Shown here piece after piece: positions 1-6,351 of a stretch of 17,992 nucleotides of DNA (within the stretch, counting starts at the first letter, position 1; the number at the start of each line of letters is the position of its first letter). The stretch comes from CAZOOR01 sp964581505 (GTDB lineage: Bacteria > Bacteroidota > Ignavibacteria > Kapaibacteriales > UBA2268), in contig CAZOOR010000058.1 of the NCBI GenBank assembly GCA_964581505.1, positions 1 to 17,992 of the forward strand. Reading direction: 5' to 3'. The notes under the pieces are model-generated. The model was given only the letters and a program-made list of their open reading frames with translations, was not told where the DNA came from and did not search any database. Made by a program: the position numbers and the translations under genes.

Positions 1-2
1 TT

Positions 3-58
3 CTGTCAAACGCTAAAAACAATTGACACAAACGAAGGGAAAATGTACTATACAGAGG
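3..58 (+). repeat. Left copy of a ~55-bp terminal direct repeat
   Basis: This segment matches 17937-17992 in the same orientation over about 56 bases with four differences (at 22, 33, 35 and 57). It begins CTGTCAAACGCTAAAAACA. It holds an inverted repeat (TGTCAA at 4-9, TTGACA at 23-28) and a promoter-like TTGACA-N17-TACTAT. It also has a GAAGGG before an ATG at 43-45, which opens a reading frame of only seven codons before TAA. I do not recognise the element. A dispersed intergenic repeat is the simplest reading. The differences argue against an overlap of circular ends. Confidence 0.8.
23..51 (+). promoter_or_regulatory. Sigma70-like promoter motif inside the left repeat
   Basis: A perfect -35 box TTGACA lies at 23-28. 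A 17-base spacer follows, then TACTAT at 46-51, which matches four of six bases of the -10 consensus. The same arrangement is kept in the right-hand copy. A transcript starting here would run antisense into sucC, through the sucC terminator hairpin at 104-125. Activity is inferred only from box quality and spacing. Confidence 0.35.
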
Positions 59-103
59 GGAACTAAAGGCAAAAGGCAACCAAGGAGAGGGAAATTTCAA
101 AAA

Positions 104-125
104 ACCCCGAGCGAGAACTCGGGGT
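104..125 (-). terminator. Rho-independent terminator of sucC
   Basis: ACCCCGAG (104-111) pairs perfectly with CTCGGGGT (118-125) around a six-base loop. Read on the minus strand, the GC-rich stem runs directly into a run of T residues. It lies 27 bases past the sucC stop codon, so sucC is the last gene of its transcript and no sucD follows it here. Confidence 0.9.
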
Positions 126-152
126 ATAATCATAATTATTCATGTAAAGCAA

Positions 153-1394
153 TTATGCGGCGGAAACGACTTCCGTTACAAATTTAGCGGCTTCCTCAAA
201 GTTCTGAGCAACCCTAAATTCCATATCGGAATCATTTAGTATCTGAATACCTTCTTTTGCATTTGTTCCGTCCAAACGAACGATAACCGGTAGATTAACT
301 TCGAGACCTTGCAAAGCTTCGACAATACCTTCGGCTACTTTATCGCAACGGACAATACCACCGAAAATATTAATCAGTACAGCTTCTACATTAGGGTCGC
401 TGAGCATAATGCGGAAAGCATTTGCTATACGACTAACATTTGCTCCACCACCGACATCGAGGAAGTTAGCAGGACTGCCGCCGGACATCTGAATCATATC
501 CATCGTTGCCATTGCAAGACCGGCACCATTGACCATACAACCGACATTTCCGTCAAGTTTAATATAGTTCAAATCAAATTTTGATGCTTCTACTTCGAGT
601 GGATTTTCTTCGCTTGTATCACGCAAATCTGCATATTCTTTATGTCTGTACATAGCGTTATCGTCAAAATTCATTTTGGCATCTAATGCAATCATTTTGC
701 CTTCCGTTGTCAGTACAAGCGGATTAATTTCGAGCAGTGAGCAATCCAATGCTTCGTAAGCCTCAACAAGTTTCATAATGAAACTTACGAAACTTTTGAA
801 AGCATCGCCGGAAAGCCCCAGCCCGAACCCGAGACGACGAGCCTGAAATCCCTGAAATCCAAGTTTCGGGTTTATCGCTTCTTTCAAAATCAATTCCGGT
901 GTTTCTGCGGCTACTTTCTCAATTTCCACACCACCCTCAGTGGAAACCATAACCGTATTCATACCAATACCGCGGTCCAGTACAATACCTGCATAGAATT
1001 CTTTTTCAATACCTACACCCTCTTCGAGTAGAAGTCGCTGAACGACTGTTCCGGCTTCACCCGTTTGAATGGTCTTGATTTTATTGCCAAGCATAGCGGC
1101 GGAATATTCGTAAACCTTATGGGCGAGATTTCCGTCTGTCAGTACATTTACACCGCGAACTTGCTTGCCTTCGACAAATTTCAATTCATCGGTATTAATA
1201 TCATTAATCGTACCTTTACCTCTGCCGCCGGCATGAACCTGCGCTTTCAGTACAACTGTGTTTATACCTTTTGACTCGAAATCGTCATAAGCAATTTTTC
1301 CGGCATCTTCCGCAGAAAATATAACTTTGCTGAATAGCACCGGTACATTATATCGCTTTAATAAATCTTTTGCTTGATGTTCATGAATTTTCAT
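153..1394 (-). CDS. sucC: Succinyl-CoA synthetase (ADP-forming) beta subunit
   Basis: This subunit, with the alpha subunit SucD, interconverts succinyl-CoA and succinate with formation of a nucleoside triphosphate in the TCA cycle, in the cytoplasm. The 413-residue product starts with the family signature MKIHEHQAKDLLKRYNVPV. An ATP-grasp region follows (VVLKAQVHAGGRGKG near residues 47-61, LEINPLV near 221-227). The C-terminal ligase domain carries the GGGANVSR and IFGGIVRCD motifs. It is about 25 residues longer than E. coli SucC, mostly within the ATP-grasp half. The ATG is preceded by AAAGGAT at good spacing. A strong terminator follows, so sucD must lie elsewhere. The 93-base spacer before the gene leaves open whether it shares a transcript with the carboxylase genes upstream. 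Confidence 0.96.
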   Translation of the reverse strand: MKIHEHQAKDLLKRYNVPVLFSKVIFSAEDAGKIAYDDFESKGINTVVLKAQVHAGGRGKGTINDINTDELKFVEGKQVRGVNVLTDGNLAHKVYEYSAAMLGNKIKTIQTGEAGTVVQRLLLEEGVGIEKEFYAGIVLDRGIGMNTVMVSTEGGVEIEKVAAETPELILKEAINPKLGFQGFQARRLGFGLGLSGDAFKSFVSFIMKLVEAYEALDCSLLEINPLVLTTEGKMIALDAKMNFDDNAMYRHKEYADLRDTSEENPLEVEASKFDLNYIKLDGNVGCMVNGAGLAMATMDMIQMSGGSPANFLDVGGGANVSRIANAFRIMLSDPNVEAVLINIFGGIVRCDKVAEGIVEALQGLEVNLPVIVRLDGTNAKEGIQILNDSDMEFRVAQNFEEAAKFVTEVVSAA

Positions 1395-1470
1395 AACAAT
1401 CCTTTAATTTTACTCAAAAATTAATTTATTTTCTATATTTAATTTCAACATACAAACTTATTAAAATAAT

Positions 1471-1492
1471 AATAGATAACAAAACATCTATT
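1471..1492 (-). terminator. Possible weak terminator after the biotin carrier gene
   Basis: AATAGAT (1471-1477) can pair with ATCTATT (1486-1492). The stem overlaps the TAG stop of the biotin carrier gene and is followed on the minus strand by an ATTATTTT stretch. The stem is entirely AT-rich, so it may be leaky or not functional, letting transcription continue into sucC. Confidence 0.25.
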
Positions 1493-1940
1493 CTTTTTCA
1501 ATGATAATCATTTTTTTATCCGCATCAACCTGTTCGCTTTCTTTTACGTTTATTTCTTTAATAATTCCGGCAATTGAAGCGTAAAGAGTTGTTTCCATTT
1601 TCATTGCTTCGACAATAATTAAGCCCTCTCCATCTTCAACTTTTTGTCCGACTTCAACTAAAACTTTTACAACGGAACCGGGCATAGGAGGTTTAACCTC
1701 TTCTCGGTCAGATGAACCGCCCGCACCGTCTCCCGAAAAGTCCTGCTCTTCATCAATTTTTTCAAAATGATAAGTCTGCCCGTCAATGAAGACGTATAAA
1801 TATTTTTCATCTTCTGCTACGAAACAGTTGCGAAATAAGTCGTCATCAGAGAGTTTATAATGCCTGTCATTTATTGATAAATACTTCCGTGCAATGTTTT
1901 CTGCCAATTCAAATTTATCATTCTTATATTTCAATTCCAT
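1488..1940 (-). CDS. Biotin carboxyl carrier subunit of an acyl-CoA carboxylase
   Basis: This 150-residue protein carries biotin between the biotin carboxylase and the carboxyltransferase encoded just upstream. Residues 80-150 form a biotinyl domain with the signature EAMKME, placing the biotinylated lysine at K114, and a PPMPGSV hinge at 85-91. Residues 1-65 are not simple linker. They look like a beta-barrel interaction (BT) segment of the kind found in carboxylase alpha chains. A Gly/Ser/Asp-rich linker joins the two. I chose the ATG at 1940 because AAGGAGGT lies seven bases before it and because it overlaps the biotin carboxylase stop (TAATG). A longer frame to 1991 would only cover the end of that gene. 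The function is clear; the acyl-CoA substrate is not. Confidence 0.92.
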   Translation of the reverse strand: MELKYKNDKFELAENIARKYLSINDRHYKLSDDDLFRNCFVAEDEKYLYVFIDGQTYHFEKIDEEQDFSGDGAGGSSDREEVKPPMPGSVVKVLVEVGQKVEDGEGLIIVEAMKMETTLYASIAGIIKEINVKESEQVDADKKMIIIEKE

Positions 1941-3448
1941 TACCGAACCTCCTTCTTTTGTGCTATTTCCCAAGCGCCAACTTCCGCCCAAGGATTACTT
2001 GTACTTTCTTCATTTCCGCCGAAAGTAATTTTTCTCGGTTTATGTTTCTCGAAGAGAGCGGCGGCACACTTGGCAAGTTCCAATTCATCATCATCATTTT
2101 TAAATAATTCTTCCTTATGCGAATCTATAAAATTCGTATATGTTTTACCGTCTTTGAAATCCCTATGCTCCAAAACATTTTGCATAAATCTATTGGACGT
2201 CTTTACACCAAGTATCACATTTTCTTTCAGGGCATTAATCATTCGGATAATCGCTTCCTCTCGGTCTGCACCCCAAGTAATTAATTTTGCAAGTATCGGG
2301 TCATAGTAAATTGAAATATCAGTACCCTCGTAAATACCGCTGTCGTATCTGACACCATTCCCTTTGGGTTCTCTGAGCAGATGAATCTTACCCGATGACG
2401 GCATAAAGTTACTATCGGCATCTTCGGCATAAATTCTACATTCAATAGAATGTCCCCTTTGTAATAAATCATCTTGTGTAAACGGAATTTTCTCGCCAGC
2501 CGCTATCCTAATTTGCAGTTTAAGCAAATCAATACCGGTTACCATTTCCGTAACGGGGTGTTCCACCTGTATTCTTGTATTAACCTCGAGGAAATAATAA
2601 TTCTTTTTGTCATCTAATAAAAATTCAACTGTACCTACATTGGTATATCCCGCCGCTTTAATCACATTGACAGCCGTTTCACCCATCTTCTTGCGTAGCT
2701 TATCATCAAGTGCAGTAGATGGCGACTCTTCGATAATCTTCTGATGACGTCTTTGTATTGAACATTCGCGCTCAAACAGGTGAAGAGCATTTCCGAAATT
2801 ATCTGCGGCTATTTGGAACTCAATATGACGCGGTGATTCAATATATTTCTCCAAGAAAACCACATCACTACTGAATGCGGATTTCGATTCGCGTATAGCG
2901 GCTTCGACAGATGAGGCAAGTTCCGCTTCTTCATAAACGACACGCATACCTTTTCCGCCGCCACCGTCCGAAGCTTTAATTAGCACCGGATAGCCTATTT
3001 CCGCCGCCATTTTTTTAAAATCTTCAATATCGGTAGAGGCGGATTTCATACCGGGAACAACCGGCACATCGGCTTCAATCATTGTAATTCGTGATTGAAC
3101 TTTAGAACCAAGCAATTTCATAGGTTCGGGTTCCGAGCCGATAAATACAAGCCCTTCATTACGAACCCGCTCATTAAATTCCCATTTTTCCGAAAGGAAA
3201 CCATAACCCGGATGAATAGCATCGCAGCCACTGTCCTTAGCCGCTTTTATTATCGCATCTTGATTCAAATAAGATTCATTTGCAGGTGCAGAACCAATGA
3301 GTATGGCTTCATCTGCTAACTGTACGTGCAATGCTTTCTCGTCCACTTCGGAATAAACAGCAACGGTTTTAATTCCCAATTCACGGCAAGCACGAATAAT
3401 TCTGCAAGCTATTTCACTTCTATTTGCTATTAATACTTTTTTAAACAT
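1940..3448 (-). CDS. accC: Biotin carboxylase subunit of an acyl-CoA carboxylase
   Basis: The protein uses ATP and bicarbonate to carboxylate the biotin of the carrier protein encoded next. It has 502 residues. The N-terminal domain opens with FKKVLIANRSEIACRI. The ATP-grasp glycine loop is DGGGGKGMR near 161-169, and the active-site stretch ECSIQRRHQKIIEE places K237. The catalytic core E288, N290, R292 and E296 aligns residue for residue with E. coli AccC numbering. About 50 extra residues at the C-terminus end in NPWAEVGAW. This resembles the start of the linker domain of 3-methylcrotonyl-CoA carboxylase alpha chains, suggesting that such an alpha chain is divided between this gene and the carrier gene. 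The AGGAT ribosome site overlaps the end of the preceding gene, three bases away. The symbol is by family only; a dedicated housekeeping acetyl-CoA carboxylase role is less likely. Confidence 0.93.
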   Translation of the reverse strand: MFKKVLIANRSEIACRIIRACRELGIKTVAVYSEVDEKALHVQLADEAILIGSAPANESYLNQDAIIKAAKDSGCDAIHPGYGFLSEKWEFNERVRNEGLVFIGSEPEPMKLLGSKVQSRITMIEADVPVVPGMKSASTDIEDFKKMAAEIGYPVLIKASDGGGGKGMRVVYEEAELASSVEAAIRESKSAFSSDVVFLEKYIESPRHIEFQIAADNFGNALHLFERECSIQRRHQKIIEESPSTALDDKLRKKMGETAVNVIKAAGYTNVGTVEFLLDDKKNYYFLEVNTRIQVEHPVTEMVTGIDLLKLQIRIAAGEKIPFTQDDLLQRGHSIECRIYAEDADSNFMPSSGKIHLLREPKGNGVRYDSGIYEGTDISIYYDPILAKLITWGADREEAIIRMINALKENVILGVKTSNRFMQNVLEHRDFKDGKTYTNFIDSHKEELFKNDDDELELAKCAAALFEKHKPRKITFGGNEESTSNPWAEVGAWEIAQKKEVR

Positions 3449-3451
3449 AAT

Positions 3452-5059
3452 TTACATCCTGAATATTCCATACTTCTGTTCGGGTATTGGTTTGTTAAGC
3501 GACATTGCAATACTCAAACCGAGTGTTGTTCGCATATCAAGCGGAGCAATAACACCATCGTCCCAAATACGTGCAGTACTGAAATAAGGGCTTGCCTCTT
3601 CCTCATAAGTCTGTACAATCGGTTCACGAATTGCCTTAATCTCATCTTCGCTTAATTTCTTTCCCTGTTTTTCCAATTGTCTGATTTTCACGGTTGCAAG
3701 TACGTCTGCCGCCTGCTCGCCGCCCATAACGGAAATCCTTCCGTGAGGCAACATCCAAAGCATACGCGGATTATAGCCTCTGCCACACATAGCATAATTG
3801 CCGGCTCCGTAAGAACCACCTACAATGACGGTAAATTTTGGGACTTGGGCATTAGCAACGGCGTGAACCATTTTCGCACCGTCTCTTGCTATTCCACCGT
3901 GTTCGTATTCTTTGCCAACCATAAAGCCGGTAATATTCTGCAAGAAAACAATCGGGATTTTTCTCATCGTACATAGTTCAATAAAGTGGGCACCCTTTTG
4001 TCCCGATTCGCCGAACAGTACACCGTTATTGGCAATAATACCGACAGGATAACCCATAATTCTGGCAAAGCCCGTAATTAATGTAGTACCGTATAATTCC
4101 TTAAATTCCTGAAAACGACTGCCATCAACTATCCTTGCAATGACTTCACGCATATCGAAAGGTACCCTTATATTTTTGGGCAAAATGCCATAAAGTTCCT
4201 GCGGGTCATAATATGGCTCTTCCGGAGTTTCTCTTCCAATATCGAATTTATTTCGCTTGCCTATATTTTCTATTATATTACGAACAATATGCAATGCGTG
4301 TTCATCATTCTGTGCGTAATGGTCGGAAACGCCGGATATTCTGTTATGCACATCAGCACCACCGAGTTCTTCATCGGTTACTTCCTCGCCCGTCGCGGCT
4401 TTGACTAAGGGCGGACCTCCGATAAAAATAGTTGCTTGTCCCTTGACCATAATTGTTTCATCGCTCATTGCCGGCACATAGGCACCGCCCGCAGTACAAC
4501 TGCCCATAACACAGGCAATCTGCGGAATATTATTTGCGGAGAGTATCGCTTGATTATAAAACACATTGCCAAAGTGGTCTTTGTCAGGGAAAGTACCAGC
4601 TTGATGCGGTAGGAAAATACCACCGGAATCAACAAGATATATGCTCGGCAAATTGTTTTCCAAAGCAACTTGCTGCGCCCTGATATGCTTTTTAATTGTC
4701 ATCGGGAAATATGTACCTCCCTTGACGGTTGCATCATTGGCGACAATCATACACTCCTGTCCGTGGATTGAACCGATACCGGTAATAATACCGGCAGATG
4801 GTGCCTGGTCGTCATACATACCGTTAGCCGCCAAAGCAGACAGCTCCATAAATGGAGTATCCTTGTCAAGTAATTTATTAATTCTATCGCGTACTAAAAG
4901 CTTACCTCGAGCCAAATGGCGTTTGCGTGCATATTCGGGACCTCCCGCCTTCACTTGTTCGAGTTTCTCTTGCAATTCGTTAACTATCTTTTGGGAATGT
5001 TCGTAATTCTCTTTATACGCAGGGCTATTGGTTGATACTTTTGATTTAATTCTATTCAT
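3452..5059 (-). CDS. Acyl-CoA carboxylase carboxyltransferase (beta) subunit, 3-methylcrotonyl-CoA carboxylase type
   Basis: This 535-residue carboxyltransferase moves the carboxyl group from biotin to an acyl-CoA. It has the two crotonase-like halves of the family, split near residue 290. The first half carries VDSGGIFLPHQAGTFPDKDHFG. That LP-Q-FPD-DHFG pattern is typical of 3-methylcrotonyl-CoA and geranyl-CoA carboxylases and differs from the GGARIQEG of propionyl-CoA carboxylase. The second half has GSYGAGNYAMCGR and the conserved MGGEQAA. The gene heads a tight cluster with the biotin carboxylase and carrier genes, so the three very likely form one complex. Leucine degradation is the best guess. 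A broader or propionyl-CoA activity cannot be excluded, especially as methylmalonyl-CoA epimerase occurs elsewhere in the window. The ATG at 5059 is preceded by CAGGT. Confidence 0.92.
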   Translation of the reverse strand: MNRIKSKVSTNSPAYKENYEHSQKIVNELQEKLEQVKAGGPEYARKRHLARGKLLVRDRINKLLDKDTPFMELSALAANGMYDDQAPSAGIITGIGSIHGQECMIVANDATVKGGTYFPMTIKKHIRAQQVALENNLPSIYLVDSGGIFLPHQAGTFPDKDHFGNVFYNQAILSANNIPQIACVMGSCTAGGAYVPAMSDETIMVKGQATIFIGGPPLVKAATGEEVTDEELGGADVHNRISGVSDHYAQNDEHALHIVRNIIENIGKRNKFDIGRETPEEPYYDPQELYGILPKNIRVPFDMREVIARIVDGSRFQEFKELYGTTLITGFARIMGYPVGIIANNGVLFGESGQKGAHFIELCTMRKIPIVFLQNITGFMVGKEYEHGGIARDGAKMVHAVANAQVPKFTVIVGGSYGAGNYAMCGRGYNPRMLWMLPHGRISVMGGEQAADVLATVKIRQLEKQGKKLSEDEIKAIREPIVQTYEEEASPYFSTARIWDDGVIAPLDMRTTLGLSIAMSLNKPIPEQKYGIFRM

Positions 5060-5411
5060 AATACCTGTAAAAAAAATTAACCATAATGACTATTTGCTCT
5101 ATATAATATATTGCTTCCCATTAATTCGATTGATACTATATGCTATTAACAGTTAGCTAATCTTGTTCGTTGTTGCGAAATATAGAAAAATGCTATGAGC
5201 AAAACATAACATTACAATATAACAATTTTTTCCTTTTCTTTTCTTTTGCAAACGACAACTTTTTTAAATTATATTTATCGAATGCGCTATAAAATACAGG
5301 TTAATGCGAAATTCCTTGCTTTAAATAAATAAGATTTCAAAAAGCCGTTATTATTTTTTAATTTACATTCTTGATAATTAGTAATTTAAAGATAGAATTA
5401 GGACACAATCA
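5060..5411. other. 352-bp AT-rich divergent intergenic region
   Basis: This spacer separates the minus-strand carboxylase operon from plus-strand ybaB-recR, so it must hold two divergent promoters. I see no reading frame, tRNA or stable GC-rich hairpin. It contains a 22-base pure pyrimidine tract at 5226-5247. A TTGATA-N16-TAGAAT pair lies at 5371-5398, but it sits so close to the ybaB start (5412) that its transcript would lose the likely ribosome site. It is therefore a doubtful promoter. Confidence 0.5.
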
Positions 5412-5732
5412 ATGAAATTCGATATACAGAGTTTGATGCAGCAAGTGCAGAATATGCAGGAAGAAATGGAAAGGAAAAAACAAGAGCTAAACTCCAAAAG
5501 TGTTACTGCTGAAAGCGGTGGCGGTATGGTCAGCGTTACGATGACTTGCAACTATCGTATTACAAAACTGAAAATATCAAAAGAGTTAGCCAATGCCGAT
5601 GATATTGAGATGTTGGAAGATTTGGTTATTGCCGCCGTGAATAAAGCATCAAGCGATGCTGGACGGCTCGTTGATGAAGAAATGGGGAAAATGTCGGGTA
5701 TGTTGCCCAATATACCGGGACTTAATTTATAG
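5412..5732 (+). CDS. ybaB: YbaB/EbfC-family nucleoid-associated protein
   Basis: This small DNA-binding protein of the YbaB/EbfC family forms dimers that bind and bridge DNA. It has 106 residues, normal for the family. An N-terminal amphipathic helix (residues 4-28, with the MQQVQNMQEEMERKKQEL run) leads into a core with the family's ESGGGMVSVTM motif near 36-46, and the C-terminus is rich in Met, Gly and Pro. The ATG at 5412 follows AGGA at about eight bases. It lies 12 bases before recR, the usual partnership. The third usual member, dnaX, is absent upstream, where a divergent spacer begins instead. A role with RecR in repair is inferred from gene order. Confidence 0.93.
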   Translation: MKFDIQSLMQQVQNMQEEMERKKQELNSKSVTAESGGGMVSVTMTCNYRITKLKISKELANADDIEMLEDLVIAAVNKASSDAGRLVDEEMGKMSGMLPNIPGLNL

Positions 5733-5744
5733 ATAATCGGACTT

Positions 5745-6338
5745 ATGATTTATACATCGGATACTATTGAAAAATTAGTGAGTTTATTTGCCACTCTACC
5801 CGGCATTGGTCGCAAAACAGCACAAAGACTTACTTTCCATCTGCTCAGACAGCCGGACGAACTTCTGAAGAACTTCTCCGAAGCACTTGGTGAATTAAAA
5901 CAAAATGTAAAATATTGCTCCGTTTGCCAGAACTATACGGAGACTGACCCTTGTCCTATTTGCTCATCAACTAAAAGGGACAGAACAATTATTTGTGTTG
6001 TCGAAGAACCTAATGATGTTGTGGCTATCGAAAAGACCGGCGAATTTCGCGGTCTCTATCATGTCCTTCACGGCGTACTCAATCCTTTGGAAGGTATTAC
6101 ACAGGAGGATATAAAAATCAAAGAATTGTTGGCGAGATTAGACGGAGTAGAAGAAATTATTCTTGCACTTAACCCGAGTGTCGAAGGTGAAGTTACTACT
6201 CAATATATAGCTAAGTTGGTTAAGCCTCTATCAATCAGAACAACAAGAATAGCAAGAGGTCTGCCAATTGGTTCTGATTTGGAATTTGCCGATGAAGCCA
6301 CTATTACCCGTGCATTAGAAGGACGAAGCGAAGTATAA
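5745..6338 (+). CDS. recR: Recombination mediator protein RecR
   Basis: RecR works with RecO, and in some bacteria RecF, to load RecA on gapped single-stranded DNA. The 197-residue product is the usual size. In order it has a helix-hairpin-helix (LPGIGRKTAQRL, 18-29), a four-cysteine zinc finger (C58, C61, C70, C73) and a Toprim domain starting at CVVEEPNDVVAIE. The C-terminal signature GLPIGSDLEFADEATITRA is intact. The ribosome site is weak (CGGAC), and the start lies 12 bases after ybaB, so translation is probably coupled. The stop lies only 13 bases from the end of the convergent lptD gene, with no terminator visible between them. Confidence 0.97.
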   Translation: MIYTSDTIEKLVSLFATLPGIGRKTAQRLTFHLLRQPDELLKNFSEALGELKQNVKYCSVCQNYTETDPCPICSSTKRDRTIICVVEEPNDVVAIEKTGEFRGLYHVLHGVLNPLEGITQEDIKIKELLARLDGVEEIILALNPSVEGEVTTQYIAKLVKPLSIRTTRIARGLPIGSDLEFADEATITRALEGRSEV

Positions 6339-6351
6339 GAAATACTCGATT

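Noticed and set aside
1941..1991. Upstream extension of the biotin carrier gene to 1991
   Set aside because: It would lie inside the biotin carboxylase gene. The ATG at 1940 has a strong AAGGAGGT and a TAATG overlap. The SWRLG residues in the extension look like carboxylase linker by chance; the matching W is already in the biotin carboxylase frame.
4641..5006. 121-codon plus-strand frame antisense to the carboxyltransferase gene
   Set aside because: It is a shadow of the well-conserved minus-strand gene, with no ribosome site or recognisable family. The same holds for other antisense frames such as 309-584, 3677-3976, 10777-11076 and 12347-12637.
5371..5398. TTGATA-N16-TAGAAT as the ybaB promoter
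   Set aside because: Transcription would start about 5405, removing the AGGA ribosome site at 5400-5403. It is kept only as a comment on the spacer.
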